DNA from: Alphaproteobacteria bacterium
GTDB taxonomy: Bacteria; Pseudomonadota; Alphaproteobacteria; CAAGCB01; CAG-977
Assembly (NCBI GenBank): GCA_017480385.1
Contig: JAFVAT010000013.1
Span: 16,808 to 80,807 of the forward strand
DNA: 64,000 bases
Direction of reading: 5' to 3'
In this document: in pieces, positions 8,221-16,812 of the stretch
How positions within the stretch are numbered: the first letter of the stretch is position 1
Layout: each line of letters starts with the position of its first letter
Notes under the pieces: generated by a model
Seen by the model: only the letters and a program-made list of their open reading frames with translations
What the model was told of the DNA's origin: nothing
The model's database searches: none
Program-made: the position numbers and the translations under genes

Positions 8221-10644
8221 TTACGCCACTTCAAGATACTTCTCAACGAAGCCTTCCGGACCATATTCTTTCATCAGCTGCTCTGCCAGCAAAACGTGCT
8301 TGCGTCCAGAAGAATACAATTTCAAAAACGGCCCCAATCCGCCTAAATTAACGTCTAAAATAACAGACTCACCAACCGCCGGACGGGCAACTAAAATGGC
8401 ATACTTCAGATCTTTAAACGAACGGCCAAAAACGAAATCACGTTCATGCGGCGTCAACCGCCAGTTTTCATAGTCTTCTTCCATACCTTGCGGGTTACGG
8501 AAAAAAATCACAGTTTGACACTGACCGCGAATCACTTCACCCATTCCCAATGAGTCAACGATATTAGGCTGTTGGAAAGCACAAAGATAGGCTTGGCGTT
8601 TCTTACGTCCTTCCTGCAGACCGATGACAAATTGATCGCGGAACATCGGGTGTTTCAGCATAGGCGCCGTTTCATCGATCATAATCAGACTGGGATCACC
8701 CGTATCGCCCGAAACGCTGTGAATACGTTGCATAATATAACTGATCACTGCCGGCGCTAAAATTTCATCTTCAAAAATATGCGTAAAGTCAAAAGCAATG
8801 AATTTTGCCGTCATATCCAATGTATCATTTGGAGAATTAAAAATTAGCCCATACTGTTGGTCATTGACCCAACGGAACAATTCACGCCGCATGGCTCCGG
8901 TCGGAGAAAAACAGCTTTTATGTAAATTTTTCAACGTTCTTTCTTCCGGACGCAGATAATCAAACGCCGTCGTAACGGCACGTGCGATTTCTTTTTCGGA
9001 AACAGCATCATCAACCATTGTAATCGCCTTCAGCCAGCGCCGCAAAAAAGCCCTGTTTTCCGGCGTATCTCGACAAGAGAACGGATTCATAGAGGTTGAA
9101 TCCTTATCACCATCAAAGTTAACATACGCGCCCTGAATAGAACGACAGAATACTTCCACACCTCTGTGACGGTCAAAGAAGTATACGCGCAAATCATTAT
9201 GACGCATTGCCTGACCGGCCAAAAAAGCCAGCAATGTTGTTTTACCTTGACCGGTGGACCCCAATAAAATACAGTGCGCCACCGCGTTAGCCGCTGCCGT
9301 TACATGGAACTGCCAACGATAAGCCGTACCGCTGATTGTCCTAAATATCGTAATCGGTCCCGGTCCCCAGTCACTGCTCGCGTTTCCTTCCGGCGCTTTT
9401 TCAAGATTAATTGCCGTTGCCACCGCTCTGGACAAATATGTATATGTTCTGGGATAAATATCATAAGTTGGAAACTGAGCAAAGAAAGAAGCCTGCGCAA
9501 CCCAACCTTCCCGAACAGGAGTAACACCATATAAACGGCAAAGACGCTCTACCTCCATTTGTCCGAATTCGATTTCATCTTTTGACATGCCGAATATAAA
9601 CAGAGTCATCGAATAATGACACAAAGTTTGCGTATTACTATCTGTAGAATCAAGAAGTTCAATAGCTTCATCATACTGCGCCATTGTCGATGCCGAAAAA
9701 CTTGTTACACGCGCCATACGTTTCTGCTGCATCAATAAAGCCAAAGCTGCGATTTTAGGAATAGGCGTAATGGTATGCAGTAAATTGACTTCAACGTTAA
9801 TAGACAACAAATCTGATATCATTTGTTCATCTATATAATCTCCGGGACTGCGGATTCCCATAACAATACAGAGCAATTCCGTTTCTCCGCGAAAGAACCG
9901 GATCAATCCTTCATCTCCGGTGAAATGGATATAATCAGCCGTCAGCATAGATTTCAGCTCTGCCCCTTCCATGGTTCCGATCCTCGGCAAAGGCATGGCT
10001 ATAGGACTGCACAAACGCGCAAAAAACGTAAATGGGCTGAGCTCTAAATCACTTTCTTTCGTTTCAAAAAGCTGAGTAGGTTCATACATATCCAAAACAG
10101 CAGTTAAAGCTTGAGCCGCCTGAGCCAAATCTCGATCATAATTTTTACGTTCTTTAACAGATAAAATAATATAATGTTTGTTACGGAAAACACGGCTCAG
10201 ATTATCCGTCCACTTATCTGCGATAGCACGCAAAATAGGATTTTCATGACGGACCTCTTCCCCTAAAGGTATCATTTCCCGAATCGTCAAAACACGAACC
10301 GTAATATTTAAATCCGCCATAGAATCAATAAAACTTTTTCGTGCTTCCAGCATTCCTTCTCTAATTTCAGGCTGAATCATGGCAACATCAGCACCTTTGA
10401 TAGAAAAGACTCTTACTAGCGTCCCATCATGACATTCTATTGTCGTTCCATCATCCTTTAATCTTTCGAACGGCAAAAAATCGCTCACTTGGGTTTCTTG
10501 CGGTTTAGGTAGAATCATTTCGCCTAATTTCGTAGCCAACAATCCTGCAAATGCCGCAACAGAAACGATTCCCAGGATACTGACGAAAACTTCTGCAGAT
10601 CCCAGACTTTGAACAAAGACAGAAAAAATACTTTCAGGGGGCAA
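8221..10644 (-). CDS. virB4: VirB4/TraC-family conjugation-type ATPase
   Basis: VirB4 is the universal ATPase of type IV secretion systems and drives pilus assembly and substrate transfer at the inner membrane. From the chosen start the product has 807 residues. A membrane segment lies at about 20-40 (VFVSILGIVSVAAFAGLLA), then the N-terminal VirB4 domain. Walker A GSTGQGKTT is at about 462-470 and Walker B LIMIDE at about 653-658. I prefer a TTG start, preceded by AAAGGA at good spacing and overlapping the virB3 stop by 11 bases. A longer frame begins 54 bases earlier but overlaps virB3 by 65 bases. The other usual T4SS genes (virB6, virB8-virB11, virD4) are absent from the window, which is unusual for a VirB4. 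Confidence 0.93.
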   Translation of the reverse strand: MPPESIFSVFVQSLGSAEVFVSILGIVSVAAFAGLLATKLGEMILPKPQETQVSDFLPFERLKDDGTTIECHDGTLVRVFSIKGADVAMIQPEIREGMLEARKSFIDSMADLNITVRVLTIREMIPLGEEVRHENPILRAIADKWTDNLSRVFRNKHYIILSVKERKNYDRDLAQAAQALTAVLDMYEPTQLFETKESDLELSPFTFFARLCSPIAMPLPRIGTMEGAELKSMLTADYIHFTGDEGLIRFFRGETELLCIVMGIRSPGDYIDEQMISDLLSINVEVNLLHTITPIPKIAALALLMQQKRMARVTSFSASTMAQYDEAIELLDSTDSNTQTLCHYSMTLFIFGMSKDEIEFGQMEVERLCRLYGVTPVREGWVAQASFFAQFPTYDIYPRTYTYLSRAVATAINLEKAPEGNASSDWGPGPITIFRTISGTAYRWQFHVTAAANAVAHCILLGSTGQGKTTLLAFLAGQAMRHNDLRVYFFDRHRGVEVFCRSIQGAYVNFDGDKDSTSMNPFSCRDTPENRAFLRRWLKAITMVDDAVSEKEIARAVTTAFDYLRPEERTLKNLHKSCFSPTGAMRRELFRWVNDQQYGLIFNSPNDTLDMTAKFIAFDFTHIFEDEILAPAVISYIMQRIHSVSGDTGDPSLIMIDETAPMLKHPMFRDQFVIGLQEGRKKRQAYLCAFQQPNIVDSLGMGEVIRGQCQTVIFFRNPQGMEEDYENWRLTPHERDFVFGRSFKDLKYAILVARPAVGESVILDVNLGGLGPFLKLYSSGRKHVLLAEQLMKEYGPEGFVEKYLEVA

Positions 10645-10969
10645 GTTTCGTTCCTTTACTCTTATACATATTCTTAGATCCGCCTGCCATAGGGCCATAC
10701 GTACGTATCATTGTAGACAAATGCGGTTCACGTGAACCATAAATCACTAAAAACAAATGCACAAACAAAATGGTAGGCATAAAAGCAATCGGATTCATTT
10801 GAAAGAAGGCCATTCCTATAAACATAAAGGGAAACTGTATTGCCAGATTGATCAGAGCCGGCAAAAACGGAGCCCAAAAAACTTTAGGCGGCATTGCTAT
10901 CGCTTTTAAAATCGGTTCCCTCATTATATTAAAATCGATTCTTTCATTATATATATCTCTTTTTTTCAA
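10634..10969 (-). CDS. virB3: VirB3-like inner-membrane protein
   Basis: VirB3 is a small inner-membrane protein that works with VirB4 in pilus assembly. The product is at most 111 residues. After a polar N-terminus (DFNIMREPILKAIAMPPKVF) come two hydrophobic segments around residues 33-50 and 60-77, the usual VirB3 topology. The gene sits between the pilin and virB4, the canonical order. The first possible start is a TTG with AGTAGG only one base upstream. An in-frame ATG 45 bases later would give 96 residues, so the true start is uncertain. The family is supported by size, topology and position. Confidence 0.8.
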   Translation of the reverse strand: MKKRDIYNERIDFNIMREPILKAIAMPPKVFWAPFLPALINLAIQFPFMFIGMAFFQMNPIAFMPTILFVHLFLVIYGSREPHLSTMIRTYGPMAGGSKNMYKSKGTKLAP

Positions 10970-11320
10970 GCCTACTTAAAAAAGATAAATAAACTCTTTA
11001 ATTATAATAAAGAATGGAAAGTCAAAAATTCAACAAAAAAACAAACTCTTTCTTTTTCACTCCCGAATGTTACTGCTCTTTTCACCATATCTGACGGATT
11101 TTTATCAGTCCTTTCATCAGCCCCCCCCCTAATCCGAAGCATTGCAATAAAAGAATTTTTTCTGACGGTCCAGTCTGATTGCATTTTCTTCAATTTTGGC
11201 AGAAAATTCCACCTGCAGAAATATCCTTATATGACCAATCGCATAGAAACAGGGAAGTTTTTTCAGCACACAACTGTAAACTTTTTAAACCACGTGCCTA
11301 ACACGCAGGTTTCAGGTTAC
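10970..11320. other. Leader region of virB3-virB4, no convincing gene
   Basis: About 350 bases lie between the pilin terminator and virB3. A 63-codon minus-strand frame (11002-11193) has no signal peptide, no clear ribosome-binding site and reads through a homopolymer, so I do not call it. A TATAAT lies at 11001-11006 on the minus strand, with TTGACT and TTGAAT upstream at poor spacing, so a virB3 promoter here is likely but unresolved. The inverted pair CGGATT/AATCCG (about 11095-11136) could fold across the poly-C tract. Confidence 0.45.
11121..11129. repeat. Poly-C9 homopolymer in the virB3 leader
   Basis: Nine consecutive C residues (G on the virB3 sense strand) stand in otherwise AT-rich non-coding DNA, about 150 bases upstream of virB3. 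Tracts of this length and composition are prone to slipped-strand changes and in other bacteria can switch surface-structure genes. No direct effect on a recognised gene is visible here. Confidence 0.9.
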
Positions 11321-11349
11321 AAAAAAAAGGGGAAGTTGACCACTTCCCC
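11321..11349 (-). terminator. Rho-independent terminator between the pilin gene and virB3
   Basis: The stem GGGGAAGT/ACTTCCCC with a five-base loop is followed on the minus strand by eight T residues, 17 bases after the pilin stop. The plus strand also has a T-rich flank. It would make pilin transcripts mostly monocistronic and so more abundant than virB3-virB4 message. Confidence 0.85.
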
Positions 11350-11365
11350 TTTTGATCTTTTTTTT

Positions 11366-11671
11366 CTAGCCGTTCAATGTGTCAGAGAAGCCACTTGTCG
11401 ACGAATCATTTGTAAAGTACGTTACGACCTGAGACGCAATCGCCAAAATGACCAAACCAATCGCTAACGAGGCAAACCATTTCCATTTAACTGAACCAAA
11501 GATTGCACCGACAGCCAAACCGACCAGACCAAAGCCGCCCAAAACGAAAACGATCGTTCTTACGTTCTTAAATAATTCAACACCTTTACTTTTAACTGTA
11601 CCGAAGGCGTCTGCATAACCCTCTGTAGAGGTGGCCAGCAACAGGGCCAAAGCCAAATATAAAAGTTTCAT
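11366..11671 (-). CDS. virB2: VirB2/TrbC-like pilin
   Basis: The 101-residue precursor has a signal peptide (MKLLYLALALLLATSTEGYA), then two hydrophobic segments at about residues 39-58 (IVFVLGGFGLVGLAVGAIFG) and 66-85 (FASLAIGLVILAIASQVV), separated by the short loop SVKWKW. This is the standard fold of VirB2/TrbC pilins, which polymerise into the T-pilus or conjugative pilus. It heads the block virB2-virB3-virB4 and has its own terminator. It is not a type IV prepilin: there is no G-F/E prepilin-peptidase site. Confidence in the family is high from topology and context. Confidence 0.87.
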   Translation of the reverse strand: MKLLYLALALLLATSTEGYADAFGTVKSKGVELFKNVRTIVFVLGGFGLVGLAVGAIFGSVKWKWFASLAIGLVILAIASQVVTYFTNDSSTSGFSDTLNG

Positions 11672-11988
11672 TTCAGTTCTCCTTGTTTTTTTAAGGTTAA
11701 ATGCTCTTCATGTTTTTAGAATAAAAAAAACAACCGGTGATGTCCACTCAAAAAAATTTAAAGGAAGTCCGTTATAACTATTTGATTTTTAATTATTTTT
11801 AGAAATATGACCCCCGATTAAAAAAAATGTCACGGTTTTGAAATATTTTTCAGGCGGGTTTCTTTTCTTTAAAATTACGACAATATACTGAAAAAACAAC
11901 GGAAATTTACCGATAGTTAATAACTTTACGGGTAAACTTACAAAAATATCTTTAGATTTTATTTTCAGGACTATAAAGTTATAAAGAA
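11672..11988. other. Divergent promoter region between the VirB-like and Pil-like blocks
   Basis: This 317-base AT-rich gap must hold the promoters for the pilin (minus) and the OmpA-like protein gene (plus). Candidate hexamers are imperfect: TTGAGT on the minus strand near 11750, and TATACT at 11884-11889 on the plus strand without a matching -35. That is compatible with dependence on an activator. No gene is seen. Confidence 0.5.
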
Positions 11989-14367
11989 ATGACAGATATC
12001 TTAGAAAATTTAAAGAATCGCGCCGCCGAACGCGGTTCCCAAAAGAAAGGGGCTCTTTCCGGAGGAACCGTTGCTTTTTTGTTATTCAATGTTTTATTAA
12101 TTTTAGGATTCTGCAAATTTTCATTTTATGTGTTAAAAAATCATCGCAGTGCTATAGAACGCGACACTCTAATAAAAACATATGTTGATGTTCAGCCATA
12201 TACCCTCAATAAAAAATCCTCTCCGGCTTATTTTGCGTTAAATACGGCAGACAAAGAGGCCCCTTCGCCCTTTTTTATAGAAAAAGAAACTTTAGAAGTA
12301 CCGCAACGGACTGCGTTATCGGAAACCGCCCCTCTGCCTATTTTAGATTCGCCGCAAAAAACGCCTAAACAGCCGATTCCTGTGAAAACCGTTTCGCGCC
12401 CGCCGGTTATTCGTCCGATTGCGCAGGCTTCTGTTATCAACGACCGGCAGTCTCTTTTACAAGAATCGCCAACAGAAGAAGAAAAGACAGGCACAGACAT
12501 GGCGGGGATTTCTTTGGATACCTTGATGGAATCCGGCTTATCCCTTTTAGAGACATCGGAAGAATCGGCGGTTGCTTCCGAACTCCTGCTGCAGGAAGAG
12601 ATTCCTCCTTTTTCAGAGCAAAACCTCTGGGAAAAAGAGGCTTTTGAAACATCAGCCGTTACAGAAAAAGCCATAGAGAAGACAACAGAGCCGCCGGCGG
12701 CTGAAAAAATCGTTAAAAAATCCGTTCAAAAGAAAAAGGACAAAAATGCGACCCGGTGGCTGGACGTTGCCGAACTGCGCCGCCAGTTATCCGATTTAAC
12801 AGCTCCGGTTATTTCAAAACAGGAAGAAATCAGTCGTCAAAATACGGCTCTGTTGGAAATGAACGGTGCAAAACAAGTCGCAGCTCTTAATACAAAAACA
12901 GAATCAGATGCCAAAGCGTCCCCTTCCATTAATAATGAAGAAATCAGTCCCGCGGTTATTTCTCAAGAAGCTGCGGAAGAAACCAAAGAGAACGCTTCTT
13001 TGATAAAAAATGACGGCCACGCTTTTGCCGCATCGGAAAAAACGCGGGAAACGGTTCTTGATGTTCCTTCTGTTCCCGTACAAACGGCTGTTGTTCAAGA
13101 CATTCCTTTTGCCGGAACGGCTCAAACTCCGGACACACCCCAAAAAACAGAGTCTTCAGATATATCTAAAAAGCACCATGCAGCTTTAGCGGGCAATTCT
13201 CCCAATTTATGGAAAGTTGCAAAGGTTAAAAGTCCTTCCAAAAATGCTTTGACAGTTCAGCAAGACAACGAATCCGACAGTAAACCGGTCGAGAAAAAAA
13301 TTGCTGTCTCTGAAACCATATCGCCATCTCCTGCCAAATCAGAAATGATTTATCGTAATGGTCGCCCCATAGCCGCGGTACAAAACCAAGAAAAAAAATC
13401 TCTTAACTGGCTCGACCGACAAGAAGCCGCCGTCTGGACAAGCATGTCGCAGTCAGACACACCTTCCGTTTGGTCTTCAGCGGCAGAAACAGATCCCGCC
13501 GCCGCAGACAGAGCCAAGGCTTTCCGAGTAGCAGATGAACAGCCTGCGCAGGAAGCGCAAACAAATGTTGTCAATTCAGCCCCCGTACGTATTGTCGGAG
13601 AAGAAACCCAACCAGAAGCAAAAGAAAATCCGCTTCTTTTGCCCTTAGGAACGCCAGCGGTTCAAACCAGAACATCGGCTGCCTCCGGAACACCGGCGGC
13701 TTCCGTCCCTGCACTTCCTTTGACTGCAGCGGGAGTGTCCCCAACAATCACACCGGCAGTCAACCCGAATGGCTTCACGTCTCCTGCATCGATGGAAACA
13801 AAAGGGCAGCAGGCGGAAGAGGAAGGGTTGATGAACAAGATTTTTTCGTTCTTTGGCAAAAATGACTCCGGCGAACTGCCCAATATCGGATCAGGAACCC
13901 CCGTTAAAACGGATCAAAAGAAAGAAACGGACAAAACTGCAGCGAAAGCATCACAGTCTCAGGAAAACAAACAGACCAAAGAATCGCCTGTGGCTCAACA
14001 GACGGCGAACAAACAGATTGTTCCGACAGAGCTGCGTTTGACGTTCAAACCAAACAGTGCGGAAATGTCGTCTCAATCCATTAAATGGATCAAGGCATTC
14101 GGCCTGAAAGCAAAAAAAGATATCCAAAATGCTGTAGAGGTCCGCATGAGCAATATGGATCCGGCGTTGCAGAATAAACGGTTTGCAATGATCCGCAATA
14201 CGCTGATCGGCACTGGATTGGAAGAAGTGCAAATTCTGCCCGTTATGACAGACAGAACGCCGCATACAATTGTTTTGCGCATGATTGTTTTGCCGGAAGA
14301 AGGATATACGGAATACACGACCGAAAACGGCGGTGTAAAAGAACGCTTGTATTACAAACAGTGGTAA
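11989..14367 (+). CDS. Membrane-anchored long-linker protein with OmpA-like C-terminal domain
   Basis: The 792-residue product has a short cytoplasmic N-terminus, one membrane helix at about residues 27-49 (GTVAFLLFNVLLILGFCKF), and some 600 residues rich in Pro, Glu, Ala, Thr and Lys without clear fold. The C-terminal domain begins near residue 680 with LRLTFKPNSAEMSSQSI and continues with ...ALQNKRFAMIRNTLIGTG. That resembles the OmpA-type peptidoglycan-binding fold (F-x-x-N-S-A-E, then a D and an R in the RA helix). The design could reach from the inner membrane to the cell wall, like TonB- or VirB10-type spanners. It lies at the head of the pilus gene block, divergent from the pilin gene. 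Function and OmpA-likeness are inferred from pattern only. Confidence 0.7.
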   Translation: MTDILENLKNRAAERGSQKKGALSGGTVAFLLFNVLLILGFCKFSFYVLKNHRSAIERDTLIKTYVDVQPYTLNKKSSPAYFALNTADKEAPSPFFIEKETLEVPQRTALSETAPLPILDSPQKTPKQPIPVKTVSRPPVIRPIAQASVINDRQSLLQESPTEEEKTGTDMAGISLDTLMESGLSLLETSEESAVASELLLQEEIPPFSEQNLWEKEAFETSAVTEKAIEKTTEPPAAEKIVKKSVQKKKDKNATRWLDVAELRRQLSDLTAPVISKQEEISRQNTALLEMNGAKQVAALNTKTESDAKASPSINNEEISPAVISQEAAEETKENASLIKNDGHAFAASEKTRETVLDVPSVPVQTAVVQDIPFAGTAQTPDTPQKTESSDISKKHHAALAGNSPNLWKVAKVKSPSKNALTVQQDNESDSKPVEKKIAVSETISPSPAKSEMIYRNGRPIAAVQNQEKKSLNWLDRQEAAVWTSMSQSDTPSVWSSAAETDPAAADRAKAFRVADEQPAQEAQTNVVNSAPVRIVGEETQPEAKENPLLLPLGTPAVQTRTSAASGTPAASVPALPLTAAGVSPTITPAVNPNGFTSPASMETKGQQAEEEGLMNKIFSFFGKNDSGELPNIGSGTPVKTDQKKETDKTAAKASQSQENKQTKESPVAQQTANKQIVPTELRLTFKPNSAEMSSQSIKWIKAFGLKAKKDIQNAVEVRMSNMDPALQNKRFAMIRNTLIGTGLEEVQILPVMTDRTPHTIVLRMIVLPEEGYTEYTTENGGVKERLYYKQW

Positions 14368-14407
14368 CCGCTGATATCAGATTGAAAAAATAAAGAGCTT
14401 CTGTTAC

Positions 14408-14429
14408 TTTTTTAAGAGCGCTTAAAAAA
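14408..14429. other. AT-rich hairpin between the OmpA-like gene and the pil operon
   Basis: A nine-base stem TTTTTTAAG/CTTAAAAAA with a four-base loop AGCG lies 40 bases after the stop. It may act as a weak terminator before the next promoter, but it has little GC pairing. Confidence 0.35.
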
Positions 14430-14470
14430 TAATGGTTCTTAATGGAGATTGTCGTTTTTATAAAGGATTT

Positions 14471-14499
14471 TTTAAAGAATTTAATGCTTTAATTATAAT
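14471..14499 (+). promoter_or_regulatory. Predicted promoter of the pil-like operon
   Basis: TTTAAA, a 17-base spacer and a perfect TATAAT stand 40 bases upstream of the TcpQ-lipoprotein ATG. The -35 box is only a partial match, so the strength is uncertain. Confidence 0.45.
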
Positions 14500-14538
14500 C
14501 CTAAAGAAGCGTTTTGATTTTAATTTGGAGATTGTTTT

Positions 14539-15210
14539 ATGGCGTATCCATATAGAAAAATTAGTATATTCAGTCTGTTAACAGCTGTTTTTTTACTAAA
14601 CGGATGCACTCAGTTTATAGAAGAAGATCAAGCTTGGCCGGGTGTTTCAGCCGGAACAACATCTTCCGCGCCTGATTTCACGGCGCCTGTCGGCGGCGGA
14701 CAGTTCGGACAAAGAACGCCCCCCGATGTGCTGCAAAACACTTACGGATACCGCGGAGAAGATTTGTCCGCTACGGCCCCCGGTACTGTCGGCGCAAACG
14801 GCTTGTACAGCTATGACAGCTCCAAAGAAACGGCTTTAAATGCCAACACATTAAATCAAGCGCAAAATCAAAACACGGCGGCCTCAGCTTCAGCCCCGGC
14901 TTCCAATGCTTCGACGGCGGAAGAAGTTTATGATCCTGCCGATCCTGTCGAAGACTGGTTGGCAACGGAAGGTTCATCGGTACGCTCTTTGCTTACTGAA
15001 TGGGGCGACAAAGCCGGCTGGCGCGTCGTATGGAGCACCGACCGCGAATATATTTTAGAGGCTGGCGCAATGTTCAGAGGACGCTTCATGGACGTTGCTT
15101 CTGCGTTAATTCGCTCATTTGCCCGTGCCCGCCCTGCTCCATGGGGAACATTTTATAAAGGAAACCGCGTCTTATTAGTAACCACTCAGGAGGACGAAAA
15201 TGCGGACTAA
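14539..15210 (+). CDS. TcpQ-domain lipoprotein (PilL/TcpQ-like)
   Basis: The 223-residue product has a lipoprotein signal with lipobox LNGC (Cys near residue 23). A low-complexity Ala/Asn/Gln-rich linker follows, then a C-terminal domain from about 135 (PVEDWLATEGSSVRSLLTEW) with GWRVVWSTDREY, the pattern of the TcpQ/PilL domain. Such proteins help position the secretin in type IVb pilus systems. The lipid anchor suggests the outer membrane. A GGAG site precedes the ATG. The end overlaps the secretin gene start by 11 bases, so the two are coupled. It corresponds to the C-terminal part of R64 PilL; no PilM-like gene follows. Confidence 0.82.
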   Translation: MAYPYRKISIFSLLTAVFLLNGCTQFIEEDQAWPGVSAGTTSSAPDFTAPVGGGQFGQRTPPDVLQNTYGYRGEDLSATAPGTVGANGLYSYDSSKETALNANTLNQAQNQNTAASASAPASNASTAEEVYDPADPVEDWLATEGSSVRSLLTEWGDKAGWRVVWSTDREYILEAGAMFRGRFMDVASALIRSFARARPAPWGTFYKGNRVLLVTTQEDENAD

Positions 15211-16798
15211 ACATTTATTTTTTATGCTCGGCGCCTCCTTAATCGGGTTGACTTCATGCACGCTGTATAAATCCAATCTGAAGGAAACAGATCGTATCGT
15301 CGATAAAATTCAGGCCAATTTGGAAGAACCGTTCAAACCGGCTGACGAATATAAAATGGATACAATTGCTGTTAAAGATGATATCTGGCTGGGGAACCAA
15401 AGCGTGCGCGTTAATGAAGGAGACCCGTTACCGGCTCGTTTTGAAACGGAAGACGGCATTACGCTGGTCAGTACGGCTCCAGTTTCTCTGCTTCAAATTT
15501 CGGAACAAATTACGTCTTTAACCGGCATTACCGTTCGTGTAGATGACATGATTTTAAACGAAGTCCGTTCCGCTACTCAGGGGGATACGAATAATCTTGA
15601 CGCGGCCTCCAATTCCAGCCCGGATCTGTTTATGCCGGCTTATTCCGGAAAGCTCAGCGGATTGCTGGACCAGATCGTTTCCCGCTTTGCGTTATGGTGG
15701 AGATATAAAAACGGCGTCATTTCTTTCTACAAAATGGAAACACGCGTTTTCACCGTTTACGCTTTGCCCGTTACCTCCAACTTAAGCGCAAATATCGCCG
15801 GTACAGCGTCAGGTGACGGCGGCGGCACGACATCTGCTTCTATGGCGTCCTCCATTGAATTGGATTTTTGGACCCAGTTAGAATCCGCTGTAACGGCAAT
15901 GTTGCCGGAAGGGGCGACAATGAACGTTATTCCGACGAACGGCACCATTACGGTGACAGCCCCTCCGTTTACGTTGCAGCGTATTTCCCAATACGTCAAC
16001 AGCATGAATGACAAACTGGCCCGTCAGGTTGCCATTTCAGTTAAAGTTCTGAACGTCACCTTATCTGATTCAAATTCCATGGGATTAAGCGTTTCTTCCG
16101 TTTTAAATTTCCTGAACAAAAAGCTGAACTTCACTCTGTCTTCTTCAGCGCAGTCAACAGGGAATCTGCAAATGGCCCTGTTGCCGGGAGACAAGCATAT
16201 CGGCGATACGAATTTAATTTTTGACGCTCTGAACACTCAAGGAACAACCTCTTTGGTCACCAGCGCGGCAGTAACCACTTTAAACAACAGAATTGCACCG
16301 ATTCAGGTTTCAACGAATGAATCTTACGTGGAAAAAATTGAAACAACTATGAACTCGGACACAACCTCCGTTTCCATTACGCCGGCAAAGATCAACTATG
16401 GTTTCACGATGGAAGTATTGCCTCGTATTTTGGATCATGGCCGTCTGTTGGTCATGTTTACCATGACGCTGACCCAGCTTGAAAAGATGAACACCGCAAC
16501 CGGCGGAGATACGGGCAGCAGCAGCGGCGGCGATGACGACGATACTGAAAGAAGCGCAACAACCGTTCAGCTGCCGAGAATCAGAACACGCGGTTTCGTT
16601 CAGGAAATTGCGATGACGTCAGGTTCAACGCTGATGCTGACAGGATTTGAAGAAGTCAATACCTCGACGGCAAAAACAACTGAACTATTCGGCATGAATA
16701 ACAGTGCGGAAAAGAACAGAAACGTTATGGTCATCTTATTAACGCCGGAAGTTTTGGTTTCTCCGCTTTCGCCCGAAACAAGAATGAGAGATATTTAA
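15200..16798 (+). CDS. pilN: PilN-type outer-membrane secretin lipoprotein
   Basis: Secretins form the gated outer-membrane ring through which type IV pili or secreted proteins leave. The 532-residue product has a lipobox LTSC (Cys near residue 20). An N-terminal domain with LLQISEQITSLTGITVRVDD is typical of secretin N-domains. The C-terminal secretin core contains VTSAAVTTLNNRIAPIQV and ends with FGMNNSAEKNRNVMVILLTP. The extra Gly/Ser/Asp-rich insert near residues 435-450 (TGSSSGGDDDD) is unusual. The length and lipoprotein nature match the PilN family of plasmid R64 and the type IVb pilus formation outer membrane proteins. Confidence 0.92.
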   Translation: MRTKHLFFMLGASLIGLTSCTLYKSNLKETDRIVDKIQANLEEPFKPADEYKMDTIAVKDDIWLGNQSVRVNEGDPLPARFETEDGITLVSTAPVSLLQISEQITSLTGITVRVDDMILNEVRSATQGDTNNLDAASNSSPDLFMPAYSGKLSGLLDQIVSRFALWWRYKNGVISFYKMETRVFTVYALPVTSNLSANIAGTASGDGGGTTSASMASSIELDFWTQLESAVTAMLPEGATMNVIPTNGTITVTAPPFTLQRISQYVNSMNDKLARQVAISVKVLNVTLSDSNSMGLSVSSVLNFLNKKLNFTLSSSAQSTGNLQMALLPGDKHIGDTNLIFDALNTQGTTSLVTSAAVTTLNNRIAPIQVSTNESYVEKIETTMNSDTTSVSITPAKINYGFTMEVLPRILDHGRLLVMFTMTLTQLEKMNTATGGDTGSSSGGDDDDTERSATTVQLPRIRTRGFVQEIAMTSGSTLMLTGFEEVNTSTAKTTELFGMNNSAEKNRNVMVILLTPEVLVSPLSPETRMRDI

Positions 16799-16812
16799 CA
16801 GGATAAAGACCT

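Noticed and set aside
11002..11193. 63-codon minus-strand frame between pilin and virB3
   Set aside because: It starts with a weak TTG, lacks a ribosome-binding site, reads through the poly-G tract and shows no domain or signal.
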